DNA of 64,000 bases from Winogradskyella alexanderae (GTDB lineage: Bacteria > Bacteroidota > Bacteroidia > Flavobacteriales > Flavobacteriaceae): positions 186,001 to 250,000 of the forward strand of contig NZ_JAIUJR010000003.1 of the NCBI RefSeq assembly GCF_020166335.1. The letters run 5' to 3'. Under the pieces are notes generated by a model. That model did not search any database, was not told where the DNA came from, and was given only the letters and a program-made list of their open reading frames with translations. Position numbers and translations under genes: made by a program. Shown here one piece after another: positions 26,424 to 34,801 of the stretch (its first letter is position 1; every line of letters starts with the position of its first letter).

Positions 26424-27858
26424 CTAATAAATTTCCTTTAAAATCTTCTAATTGAACAATTAATGGCATTTGACCTAAAGCATGCGTAGCACAACTCAAA
26501 CAAGGATCATATGCCCTAATAGCTATTTCTATTTGATTTAGCATTGGTTCTGTAATCTCTGGTTTCTCATTCAGCACGTCTTTTGCTACGGCTCTAACTC
26601 CTCTGTTCATCGCCTCATTATTGTGGGTTGTTGAAACAATTAAGTTACATTTTGTAATCAATCCTTTATCGTCTGTGTGATACTCGTGGATTAATGTACC
26701 CCGAGGTGCTTCGATAATACCAATGCCCTTATTTCTAGTCGTGCCTTTTCGTACCAAATCATTACCCATAATATCATCATCAAGGAGTAACTCCTTCATT
26801 AATTCTGCACAATGCAACATTTCAATTAATCTTGCCCAATGCGTATGCATGGTCATATTATTTGGAAAGTCTTTGGTATATGCTTTAAATATTTTTCGTT
26901 CTGCTTCGGCCAATGGTGTACTGATATGAGTACATGTATTGATTCGAGCTAGCGGTCCAACACGATTCCAACCATTTTCTCTTCCGTACTCCTTCATATA
27001 AGGGAATTTTAAATACGACCAAGGCTCCACAGCTTCTTTAAAATGGTAACTATATTCAATATCTGCAATGTTCATTAATTCTTTACCTCTTGCATCTATT
27101 GAGCGAAGACGGCCATCATATAACTCTAGAGCGCCTGTTTCTTTGTGGACTAAGCTTAAATGGTTTGAAGGATATCGTGCAAAACTATCTATCCATTTAG
27201 CATTTTCAGCGTGATACGATTTCATGAAGTCTACTATTTCTTTACTCCACTCAATCATTGTATCAATGTTTGGAATTTGCTTACCATCAAGGAAATAATC
27301 CCTTTCATCCGGCATAAATGTTTTATGTACACCTCCTGGGACAGCCAAAATGCCATGAATCTTCTTACCAGCCAGTGCCTTAATCATTTCTTGACCAAAT
27401 TTTCGCATTAAGATTCCTTTTTTGGCCAATTCTTTATTCTCAGTCGCTACAGCAACAACATTTCTTTTTTCGGCAGGCGCATCAACTCCAAATAGTAAAT
27501 CCGGAGATGCTAGATAGAAGAAGTGTAATGCATGCGATTGGAATACCTGACCATAATGTAGCAATCTTCTTAATTTTGTTGCAATAGGTGATAGGCTATC
27601 TGGATCAATACCTACTAATTGGTCTATGGCTTTTGCAGCTGCTAAATGGTGGCTAACGGGGCAAATACCACACAAGCGTTGCACAAGAACTGGTGCTTCC
27701 CAATAAGGGTGTCCTTGTATAAATTTCTCGAATCCTCTAAATTCTACTATATGTAAAAAGGCATCATCGACTTTGCCATTTTCATCTAATTTAATTGTAA
27801 CCTTACCATGTCCCTCTACACGGGTTACGGGTTCTATAACTATTTTTCTACTGTTCAT
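26404..27858 (-). CDS. hoxH: NAD-linked [NiFe]-hydrogenase large subunit HoxH
   Basis: HoxH holds the Ni-Fe active site that splits or makes H2. The 484-residue protein has the L1 motif RLCGICPVSHHLAA (C63, C66) and the L2 motif DPCLSCATH (C453, C456), giving all four active-site Cys. After H459 a 25-residue tail (ALGQMPLIV...) remains for HoxW to remove. EPVTRVEGHGK near the N-terminus is also canonical. The DPCLSCATHALGQ ending and the Hox-type partners place it in the bidirectional NAD-linked (group 3d) type. It is the only large subunit in the window although two sets of partner subunits are present. Confidence 0.95.
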   Translation of the reverse strand: MNSRKIVIEPVTRVEGHGKVTIKLDENGKVDDAFLHIVEFRGFEKFIQGHPYWEAPVLVQRLCGICPVSHHLAAAKAIDQLVGIDPDSLSPIATKLRRLLHYGQVFQSHALHFFYLASPDLLFGVDAPAEKRNVVAVATENKELAKKGILMRKFGQEMIKALAGKKIHGILAVPGGVHKTFMPDERDYFLDGKQIPNIDTMIEWSKEIVDFMKSYHAENAKWIDSFARYPSNHLSLVHKETGALELYDGRLRSIDARGKELMNIADIEYSYHFKEAVEPWSYLKFPYMKEYGRENGWNRVGPLARINTCTHISTPLAEAERKIFKAYTKDFPNNMTMHTHWARLIEMLHCAELMKELLLDDDIMGNDLVRKGTTRNKGIGIIEAPRGTLIHEYHTDDKGLITKCNLIVSTTHNNEAMNRGVRAVAKDVLNEKPEITEPMLNQIEIAIRAYDPCLSCATHALGQMPLIVQLEDFKGNLLDEKVRS

Positions 27859-27872
27859 GTCAATTTGTTTTT

Positions 27873-29138
27873 CTAGTCATATTTAAATTCTGGGTAGGTA
27901 ATAGAATAATCTTCTTCGAAAAGAATATTCTTAACAACATTCCATATATGGTTGGCATTTGGAGGACAACCAGGTATATGGTAATCAATTTTTACAACAT
28001 CATGATTACAATATACTTTATCTAATATTTTGGGTATATCCTCATGATTTGGTATAACTGTTTCATTTTCTTCGCTAGTTAGAGAGTCTATATAAGCTTC
28101 TTTTAGACAATCTTCTAAAGGTAAAGTATTTCTAATTGCTGGAACACCTCCCCAAATTGCACATTCTCCAACTGAAATCAATATATCACAGTTCTTCCTA
28201 AATTTTCTTAGTACTTCGATATTATCAGTATTACAACAACCTCCTTCAATTAAGCCTATATCACAGCGTTCATTAAACTTCTTATAATCAGTTAATGGCG
28301 ACTTATCAAATTCTACAATATCCACTAGGTCTAGTATTCCTAAATCGATATCAAGCATGGACATATGGCAACCAAAGCAACCTGCAAGTGACGCCGTTGC
28401 TACGCGTTTTTTCTTTTTATTTTTATTCACATGTTTTTTGAGATCTGTTAATGGAATATTGGTATTTGCCTTGGCGTAGTCAAACTGTCTATCGCCAAAT
28501 GGTTTCCCAAAAGTTTTTCCTTTCACTAATATGGAACCTGTTGGACAAATGTGCATTGCATGCTCGGCTTGTTGCTCAGAGAGTTTGGCTTCTTGTTCGT
28601 AATCTACAGATACCATTGTTCTGTTTCCTCTTTGTGTAAGGTGGAATACCTTATGGCCATCGTTGGTTTTAATCTCTTCTATACAGCGCTTACATTTAAT
28701 GCATCGATTTTGATTAACAACAATACGCTCTGGTCTTGCATCTACAACTCTATCTACAAATAAGTGAGGAAAACGGGCATACCTTATTCCTGTCTCGTAA
28801 CCAAGGTTTTGCATCTCGCAGTCACCACTTTTTTCACAAGAAGGGCAGAAGTGGTTTCCTTCTACAAACATCATTTCCAAAATAGCCTTACGCAAGTCAA
28901 GTAGTTCTGCAGAGTTTACCTCAATGTCCATGCCTTCATCGACGTTTAAAGTGCATCCTGCAATTGGTCTACCATTATTTTTAACCGTACAAATTCTACA
29001 ACTTCCAAGAGGGTTTAGGTGTTTGAAGTAGCAAAGTGTTGGAATAAAGATGCCATTGGCTTTAGCTGCTTCTATTAGGTTTTGTCCTTTCTCTGCGGTA
29101 CAAACCCTGCCATCTATTTTAAACTTTACTGGTTTCAT
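27873..29138 (-). CDS. HoxU-HoxY fusion, copy 1 (electron transfer plus hydrogenase small subunit)
   Basis: Residues ~1-225 are HoxU-like: a [2Fe-2S] site (C36, C47, C50, C62), a NuoG-type His/Cys cluster (H96, C98, C101, C107) and a further [4Fe-4S] set (C146, C149, C152, C198). A Lys-rich linker (~225-245) leads into a complete HoxY small subunit with the proximal-cluster Cys residues in LAGCFGCHM (C254, C257), GECAI (C326) and PGCPPN (C391). In known group 3d enzymes these are two separate proteins. No stop codon or frameshift separates the parts and the second copy has the same fusion. It lies between hoxEF1 (4 bp) and hoxH (14 bp). Confidence 0.93.
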   Translation of the reverse strand: MKPVKFKIDGRVCTAEKGQNLIEAAKANGIFIPTLCYFKHLNPLGSCRICTVKNNGRPIAGCTLNVDEGMDIEVNSAELLDLRKAILEMMFVEGNHFCPSCEKSGDCEMQNLGYETGIRYARFPHLFVDRVVDARPERIVVNQNRCIKCKRCIEEIKTNDGHKVFHLTQRGNRTMVSVDYEQEAKLSEQQAEHAMHICPTGSILVKGKTFGKPFGDRQFDYAKANTNIPLTDLKKHVNKNKKKKRVATASLAGCFGCHMSMLDIDLGILDLVDIVEFDKSPLTDYKKFNERCDIGLIEGGCCNTDNIEVLRKFRKNCDILISVGECAIWGGVPAIRNTLPLEDCLKEAYIDSLTSEENETVIPNHEDIPKILDKVYCNHDVVKIDYHIPGCPPNANHIWNVVKNILFEEDYSITYPEFKYD

Positions 29139-29142
29139 ATAA

Positions 29143-30882
29143 TTACTTGTCTAGCTCTGGTTGTGTATCTTTTATAAAACTGTCAAATTCCTGAACAGCG
29201 TCTTGCATGTCAAATTCAACATTAAGAAATTCATTTGTTGGTGGAATTTTGAGATTGAAATAATCTTTGAATTTTTCCACTGCGTAGATTAAACTATTTG
29301 GAGATGATTTTCCTAATCCGCAACGACTGGATAGTTTAATAATATTTCCCCATTGTTTTATCTCTTTTATATCTTCTTGGCTAGCTAAACCGCGTTGCAT
29401 TTTCTTTACTTTTTCATTCAAAATATAATTACCAGCTCGGCAAGGCGTGCAAACACCACAAGACTCCTCCTTAAAAAATTCCATGAAGTTTCTTAGGATA
29501 TTAAGTAAATCTCTAGTTCGGTTGAAAACCATAAAGGAGCCACCGCACATAATATCTTCTTTACAGATTCTTCTATTGAATTCGGTATTATTTATACATT
29601 CTCCGGATGGGCCACTAACTTGAATAAAATATGGAGATGTAGCCTGGCTCATTTCAATACCTAACATGTCAATAATTGGTGTGCCATATTCTATTTCATA
29701 AATACCTGGTTTTGCCACATCGCCAGATATGCTAATTAATTTAGTACCTGGAGATTCTTCCGTACCAAGACTTAAAAAATGGTCTTCTCCTAATTCAATT
29801 ATTCGTGATGCATAAGCTAATGTCTCTACATTATTTACTACGGTTGGTTTGTGTCTAAAACCATGTTTGGTTGCAGACCAAGTTCTTACAGGAGGTTCGC
29901 CTCTACGGCCTTCCAAAGATTCTATTAATGCAGAAGCTGCGCCACAGACATAAGATCCTGCGCCAAGTTGAATGCGTATATCAAAATCAAAATCCTTTAC
30001 ACCTAAGATGTCTTTTCCTAGTAGTTTGGTCTTTCTAAATTCTTCAAGAAGCCCTTCTAATCTCTTTTTAAAATATTGGTATTCCGCTCTTAGATAAATG
30101 ATACCTTCTTTGGCTCCTGTTGCATAACCTGCTAAAACCATTCCCTCAATTACTAATCCTGGTAAATATTGTAGCAATGCACGATCTTTAAAAGTTCCAG
30201 GTTCGCCCTCGTCTGCATTACAAATAATATATTTTGTATCTGCTTCATTGTTTTTGCAAGAATTCCATTTGTACCCTACTGGGAAAAATGCTCCTCCAAG
30301 CCCTAATAATTTTGCTTTTGAAATTTTATCTACAATTTCATCAGGAGAATACTTTATGCCTTCCCGAATGCTTTTACCCATTTCATAGGATCTGAAAATA
30401 ATAGCTTTATCGCCTTCCGGATGGTATTGTATTTTGCTTTTCGTTTTACTGGCAATATCCTTTACGTTTTCATCATTTTTTAGACTATCTATTATTCCTT
30501 TTACTTTTTTAGGCGTAAGATCTGTAAAGGGTTGAAAATTTATTAAAGCTGCAGGTTCTTGATCGCTCATACCGATACACGAGGTATCAAAAAGTGAAAA
30601 TTCATTATCGCCGTATTCATTAAAAGTGCTCCCTGTTTCTTTTTCAAAGGCAGCTTTCACAGCCTCATGTCCCTTTATGTCCGAGATAATACTATTGTTG
30701 AGGTAAACGATAAATTTACCTGTAGGTTTTTGATGAAAAAAATGATAAAATGTCGTAACACTCTCAACCTCTACAATAGAGACCTTAAGTTTTTTTGAGA
30801 TTCTAGAAATAGCCTTCTCAGAAATATATCCAAATTTTAGCTGATATTCCCAAAGTTCATTTAAAAGATGTGTTCTGTCCAT
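29143..30882 (-). CDS. HoxE-HoxF fusion, copy 1, with degenerate NADH pocket
   Basis: Residues ~1-120 resemble HoxE/NuoE and ~155-560 HoxF/NuoF. The FMN acidic motif CNADEGEPGTF (221-231) and the [4Fe-4S] ligands (C475, C478, C481, C521) are intact. The FMN/NADH motif is altered: GLGGAFFPVG (194-203) replaces GRGGAFFPTG, CGAASAL (313-319) replaces CGEETAL, and the later K and F of the pocket are R and S. A 24-residue deletion relative to copy 2 precedes GGSFMVFN. The HoxE part keeps only one of four [2Fe-2S] Cys (C102). It shares an operon with hoxH, so it is presumably made and assembled but may not react with NAD. Confidence 0.9.
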   Translation of the reverse strand: MDRTHLLNELWEYQLKFGYISEKAISRISKKLKVSIVEVESVTTFYHFFHQKPTGKFIVYLNNSIISDIKGHEAVKAAFEKETGSTFNEYGDNEFSLFDTSCIGMSDQEPAALINFQPFTDLTPKKVKGIIDSLKNDENVKDIASKTKSKIQYHPEGDKAIIFRSYEMGKSIREGIKYSPDEIVDKISKAKLLGLGGAFFPVGYKWNSCKNNEADTKYIICNADEGEPGTFKDRALLQYLPGLVIEGMVLAGYATGAKEGIIYLRAEYQYFKKRLEGLLEEFRKTKLLGKDILGVKDFDFDIRIQLGAGSYVCGAASALIESLEGRRGEPPVRTWSATKHGFRHKPTVVNNVETLAYASRIIELGEDHFLSLGTEESPGTKLISISGDVAKPGIYEIEYGTPIIDMLGIEMSQATSPYFIQVSGPSGECINNTEFNRRICKEDIMCGGSFMVFNRTRDLLNILRNFMEFFKEESCGVCTPCRAGNYILNEKVKKMQRGLASQEDIKEIKQWGNIIKLSSRCGLGKSSPNSLIYAVEKFKDYFNLKIPPTNEFLNVEFDMQDAVQEFDSFIKDTQPELDK

Positions 30883-30971
30883 AATTAATGCGTTTAAGGC
30901 CTTGCTATTTAATTAAAGAACGTTTTGCAAATCTCATTGGAGTAGATTTACTAAATAAAATAAATGATAAT

Positions 30972-31020
30972 CTTTTAAAAAAGATATGATTTCTGTCATG
31001 TATTTTATCAATATGATAAA
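30972..31020. repeat. additional inverted repeats between hoxUY2 and hoxEF1
   Basis: Two more palindromes flank the ATGA-N6-TCAT site in the 242-bp gap: ATCTTTT-AA-AAAAGAT ending near 30985 and TTTATCA-ATA-TGATAAA at 31004-31020. Neither is followed by a T-run typical of a strong terminator, so they may be further protein-binding sites. The rest of the gap (30883-31124) holds no gene. Confidence 0.45.
30986..30999. promoter_or_regulatory. ATGA-N6-TCAT operator-like site upstream of hoxEF1
   Basis: ATGATTTCTGTCAT has Crp/Fnr-family half-site spacing (TGA-N6-TCA) and is centred about 110 bp upstream of the hoxEF1 ATG. The flanking GATAT...GTAT is also nearly symmetric. It is one of four such sites in the intergenic regions of the hydrogenase island. 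Confidence 0.6.
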
Positions 31021-31124
31021 AATCTCATTTAAAAATTACATAGTCTTAAATATATTATCTTTTGGACGGTCATGTTTCTCAATATTTCTATAGTCTATTC
31101 TTATTCTTCGGTAATTATATGAAG

Positions 31125-32393
31125 CTAGTCATATTTAAACTCTTCATGAGTAATGGAATATTCTTCTCCCAGTAATATATTCTTTACAACTTTCCATATA
31201 TGATTTGCATTTGGTGGGCAACCAGGAATAAAATAATCAACCTTAACAATTTCGTTGCACGGATAAACCTGATCTAACATTTTAGGGATATCCTCGTGAT
31301 TAGGGATGATATTGGCACCAAGTTCTGTTGTTATTCCATTTATGTATGCTTCTTCTAGACACTCCTTTAGTGAAAAAAAATTACGCATGGCTGGTATACC
31401 TCCCATTATCGCACATTCACCGAAAACAACTAGGATGTCGCATTTTTTTCTAAATTCTTTTAGAACTTCTATATTTTCTGAATTAGCACAACCGCCTTCT
31501 ACAAGACCGATGTCGCATTGTTTACTAAACTTCTTAATATCGGTCAATGGCGATTTATTAAATTCAACAATTTCTAAAACATCTAGGAGTTCTGTATTGA
31601 TATCTAACAAGGACATGTGGCACCCAAAACAACCTGCTAAAGAAGTAGTAGCCACAACAAATTTTTGATCTTTTGATTTTTGTTTTAATTTATCGTTTAA
31701 TTGTATTTGCTTTGAACTGCCGGACTTGTCGTATTTACGTTTGCCAAAGGGTTTTTCATAGGCGACACCTTTAACCAATATTGCTCCTACAGGACAAATG
31801 GACATGGCATAAAGTGCCTCTTCATCAGATAATTTTGCTTCTTCTTCATAATCAATTTGAACTCTTGTACCAACACCTCTTTTAACGAAGGAGAAAACAT
31901 CCTTTCCATCTTTTGTTTTAATTTCTTCGACACAGCGTTTACATAAAATACATCTGTTAGATTCCATAATCATCCTATCAGAAGTAAAGTCTACTGCTTT
32001 TTTGCTATAAACGTGAGGAAAACGAGATACAGTAATCCCCATATCATAACCTAGATTTTGCATATCACAGTTACCGCTCTTTTCGCATGACGGACAGAAA
32101 TGATTGCCTTCGGCATAAAGCATTTCTATAATTGCTTTTCTTGTATTCAGAAGTTCAGGAGTATTTATCTGCACATTCATGCCCTCATAGACCTTAGTAG
32201 TACAGCCCGCGGTTGTTTTTCCATCTACTTCAACAGTACAAATGCGGCAGGTGCCTAGTGGCGGATCCACTTCCCTGAAATGGCATAAGGTAGGAATATA
32301 TAATCCATTCGCTTTGGCAACGTTAACAAGGTTTTTTCCTTTTTGCGCCTTGTACCTTTTGCCATCAATTGTTATGTTAACACTATTAGTCAT
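31125..32393 (-). CDS. HoxU-HoxY fusion, copy 2
   Basis: The 422-residue paralogue of copy 1 has the same layout: [2Fe-2S] Cys C37, C49, C52, C64; His/Cys cluster H98, C100, C103, C109; [4Fe-4S] C148, C151, C154, C200; a linker; then HoxY with C255, C258, C327 and C392. The first spacing is C-x11-C because of an extra Pro (DPPLGTC). The C-termini of the two copies are nearly the same (EEFKYD versus PEFKYD). It overlaps hoxEF2 by 8 bp. All cluster ligands seem intact, so this copy should be functional. Confidence 0.93.
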   Translation of the reverse strand: MTNSVNITIDGKRYKAQKGKNLVNVAKANGLYIPTLCHFREVDPPLGTCRICTVEVDGKTTAGCTTKVYEGMNVQINTPELLNTRKAIIEMLYAEGNHFCPSCEKSGNCDMQNLGYDMGITVSRFPHVYSKKAVDFTSDRMIMESNRCILCKRCVEEIKTKDGKDVFSFVKRGVGTRVQIDYEEEAKLSDEEALYAMSICPVGAILVKGVAYEKPFGKRKYDKSGSSKQIQLNDKLKQKSKDQKFVVATTSLAGCFGCHMSLLDINTELLDVLEIVEFNKSPLTDIKKFSKQCDIGLVEGGCANSENIEVLKEFRKKCDILVVFGECAIMGGIPAMRNFFSLKECLEEAYINGITTELGANIIPNHEDIPKMLDQVYPCNEIVKVDYFIPGCPPNANHIWKVVKNILLGEEYSITHEEFKYD

Positions 32394-34212
32394 ATGTACT
32401 TTCTATTTCTTGAATTATGTTATCATAGTTTTGAGTAGCTCTATCAATATTGAATGCGTCATTAAAATCACTTTCGTCTTTTGTTAGTTTTTCAAATTCT
32501 TCTGGGAATTTGAGCATGGCGGTCAATAAGCAATTTGTAGAGGTTTTTCCAAGTCCACAGCGACTAGATTGTTTTATGATATGGCTCCATTCTTGAATTT
32601 CTTCCATATCTGATTTGCTACCATGGCCTAGTTTAATTTTATCAATTTTACGAGATAACAAGAAATTACCAGTTCTACATGGAACACAAATACCACAAGA
32701 TTCGGCAACAAAGAAGTCAGTAATATTCTTCAAAACGGAAATCAAACTTCTTGATTGATTGAAAACCATAAACGAACCACCACTTCTTAGACCGACACCA
32801 CTCATCTTGTGCGCATATTCTATGGGATCTTTGAATGTAAATTGAATCTGGTCAGCTAGTAGGTTTTCACCAGAAATTTCTCGTTCAAAATCGACTGACG
32901 ATAAGCACTCTCCCGCAAATCCATTAAAAAGAATCATATAAGGATCATTAGCACCAATAAGTACTAGGAAATCTTTCAATTTCATTCCCCATTCAATTTC
33001 ATAAACTCCAGGTTTTGTGCAGTCACCTGACACACTTAAAAGTTTTGTCCCAGGGGTGGATTTTGTACCTATGGCTAAGTAGTTTTTAAGTCCCATTTCC
33101 AATAGTCGTGGCACAGCACACAACGTCTCTACGTTATTTACCACAGTTGGTTTGCCTAAATAACCTTTTTCTACAGGAAAATATTCTTTGGTCGTTGGTT
33201 CACCCCTTTTACCTTCCATGGATGCGATAAGAGCAGTTTCTTCACCGCAAACATAGGCTCCTGCTCCTATAAAAATTTGAACATTGAAATCAAAATTTTC
33301 TATACCTAGAATTACCTTTCCAAGTAATTTGGCCTGATTGAAATTTTCTATGGCTTTTTCAATACCTTCTTTTAGGTATTTATATTCAGCCCTTAGATAA
33401 ATAAAACCTTCTGTAGCACCGACAGCATAACCTGCAATTGCCATGCCTTCAATCAATAATTCAGGATATGAATTTAAGAGTACACGATCTTTAAAGGTTC
33501 CTGGCTCGCCTTCATCGGCATTACAAATAATATATTTTTGATCTGAGACGTTGTTTCGACAATATTTCCATTTAGTACCAGTTGGAAAAAAAGCACCACC
33601 TCGCCCTGATAGTTTGGAATCTTCTACCATTTTTATAACATCTTCAGGACTTAGTTTTTTTAATTTTTTAAGTCCATCTCCTATTTCAAAAGGTTTGAAA
33701 AAAATGGTTTTATTTTCGTCTTCAGGTTTGTATTGGATATTATCCTTTGGGAAATTGCATAATTCTTGCAATGAATGGCCAGCCCTAATTTTTGCAATTA
33801 GAGTTCTGGCTTTTTCTGCCGTTAAATTTGTGAATGGATAATAGTTTATTAATGCAGAGGTTTCTTGGTCACTAAGCCCTATACAAGACGTTTGGAATAA
33901 ACCGAACATTTTATCCTTGGTGGTATTTCCCATCTTTATTCCAAGTTCATCCTCAAAGGCTTTCTTGACCTCGTGGTAGTTATAAAGCTTCGAAATTGTT
34001 GAACAATTCAAGTAAATAGTATACTTGCCTGCATCTTTAAAATGAAAAAAATGATAAAATGAGATAATCCCTTCAAGCTCAGTTTTAGAGATGTTGAATT
34101 CATTTGCGATTTTGGCGATATCATCTTTGCTTATGTAACGCCGTTTTTTTTGAATATCCCAAAGAACATTTACTAAATTGAAACGCTGGGGAATGTGTTT
34201 GTCTGGTATCAT
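32386..34212 (-). CDS. HoxE-HoxF fusion, copy 2, canonical NADH/FMN diaphorase subunit
   Basis: This is the NAD-reactive subunit: HoxE-like residues ~1-130 and HoxF-like ~165-590 of 608. FMN/NADH motifs are canonical: GRGGAFFPTG (203-212), CNADEGEPGTF (230-240), GAGAYVCGEETALIAS (317-331) and K342/F345 in the pocket. The [4Fe-4S] ligands are C506, C509, C512 and C552. In the HoxE part two of the four usual [2Fe-2S] Cys are kept (C70 and C110); the C-x3-C partner is S114, so this cluster is doubtful. HoxE-HoxF fusion also occurs in Cupriavidus (Ralstonia) HoxF. It starts the short hoxEF2-hoxUY2 operon. Confidence 0.93.
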   Translation of the reverse strand: MIPDKHIPQRFNLVNVLWDIQKKRRYISKDDIAKIANEFNISKTELEGIISFYHFFHFKDAGKYTIYLNCSTISKLYNYHEVKKAFEDELGIKMGNTTKDKMFGLFQTSCIGLSDQETSALINYYPFTNLTAEKARTLIAKIRAGHSLQELCNFPKDNIQYKPEDENKTIFFKPFEIGDGLKKLKKLSPEDVIKMVEDSKLSGRGGAFFPTGTKWKYCRNNVSDQKYIICNADEGEPGTFKDRVLLNSYPELLIEGMAIAGYAVGATEGFIYLRAEYKYLKEGIEKAIENFNQAKLLGKVILGIENFDFNVQIFIGAGAYVCGEETALIASMEGKRGEPTTKEYFPVEKGYLGKPTVVNNVETLCAVPRLLEMGLKNYLAIGTKSTPGTKLLSVSGDCTKPGVYEIEWGMKLKDFLVLIGANDPYMILFNGFAGECLSSVDFEREISGENLLADQIQFTFKDPIEYAHKMSGVGLRSGGSFMVFNQSRSLISVLKNITDFFVAESCGICVPCRTGNFLLSRKIDKIKLGHGSKSDMEEIQEWSHIIKQSSRCGLGKTSTNCLLTAMLKFPEEFEKLTKDESDFNDAFNIDRATQNYDNIIQEIESTYD

Positions 34213-34261
34213 AATAGAGGTCTTATGATTAATTGCGTAATATAGCTATGGCAAATAGATC

Positions 34262-34285
34262 AATAAATGACCTACATCATTTATT
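34262..34285. promoter_or_regulatory. ATGA-N6-TCAT operator-like site upstream of hoxEF2
   Basis: The core ATGACCTACATCAT (34267-34280) extends to 9-bp arms AATAAATGA/TCATTTATT around CCTACA. Its centre is 61 bp upstream of the hoxEF2 ATG. It is the most symmetric of the sites in the island. Confidence 0.65.
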
Positions 34286-34338
34286 AAAAAAAAGTACACC
34301 AACTTTGTGAGACGTACTAAAGCTATGCTTAACCATTA

Positions 34339-34680
34339 TTAAGACACCTCTAGTGACTTCACTAGTAGTTCTTTTCCTTTGATAATTGTCTTTGAAAAAC
34401 TCCCACATTTAGGACAATTATCAATAATGTCGTCTATCGGAAAAACGGTATGGCAATCATTACATTTTGCCTCACCGTTTATCTTGTTTATTTTTTTCTC
34501 GGCATGTTCTAATTTAGTATCCTTTACCGCAGATGGCCATACGAAATCAAGAGCTTCAAATTCAATTCCTGCTAATGTGCCAATTTCGAGCTCAATAAGA
34601 TCTACTTTAGATGCATTAGCCTTTGTTGCCTCATTTTCAGCGATACGAACAATGCTCATTGCAATTGACAATTCATGCAT
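34339..34680 (-). CDS. hypA: hydrogenase nickel-delivery protein HypA
   Basis: HypA brings nickel to the large subunit with HypB. I start at the ATG at 34680 because the family begins MHELS, where the N-terminus and H2 bind nickel; an upstream ATG adds eight unrelated residues. The zinc site is CNDC...CPKC (two CxxC pairs) in the C-terminal half. The length (113 residues) is typical. It is divergent from hypF and separated from hoxEF2 by 126 bp that include an operator-like site. Confidence 0.93.
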   Translation of the reverse strand: MHELSIAMSIVRIAENEATKANASKVDLIELEIGTLAGIEFEALDFVWPSAVKDTKLEHAEKKINKINGEAKCNDCHTVFPIDDIIDNCPKCGSFSKTIIKGKELLVKSLEVS

Positions 34681-34731
34681 GTCTATTTGCGTTTTATGCT
34701 TCAATTTTAGTTCTTTTTTACAACAAAGCGT

Positions 34732-34745
34732 ATGACAAAAATCAT
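34732..34745. promoter_or_regulatory. ATGA-N6-TCAT operator-like site between hypA and hypF
   Basis: ATGACAAAAATCAT is centred 63 bp upstream of the hypF ATG and 58 bp upstream of the hypA ATG, so it could serve both divergent genes. The core spacing matches the other sites in the island. Confidence 0.6.
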
Positions 34746-34801
34746 ATGATGCCAGCTTTTGCTAATGTTTCTTTACATTGCTTATTATACCTAAAAATTT
34801 A

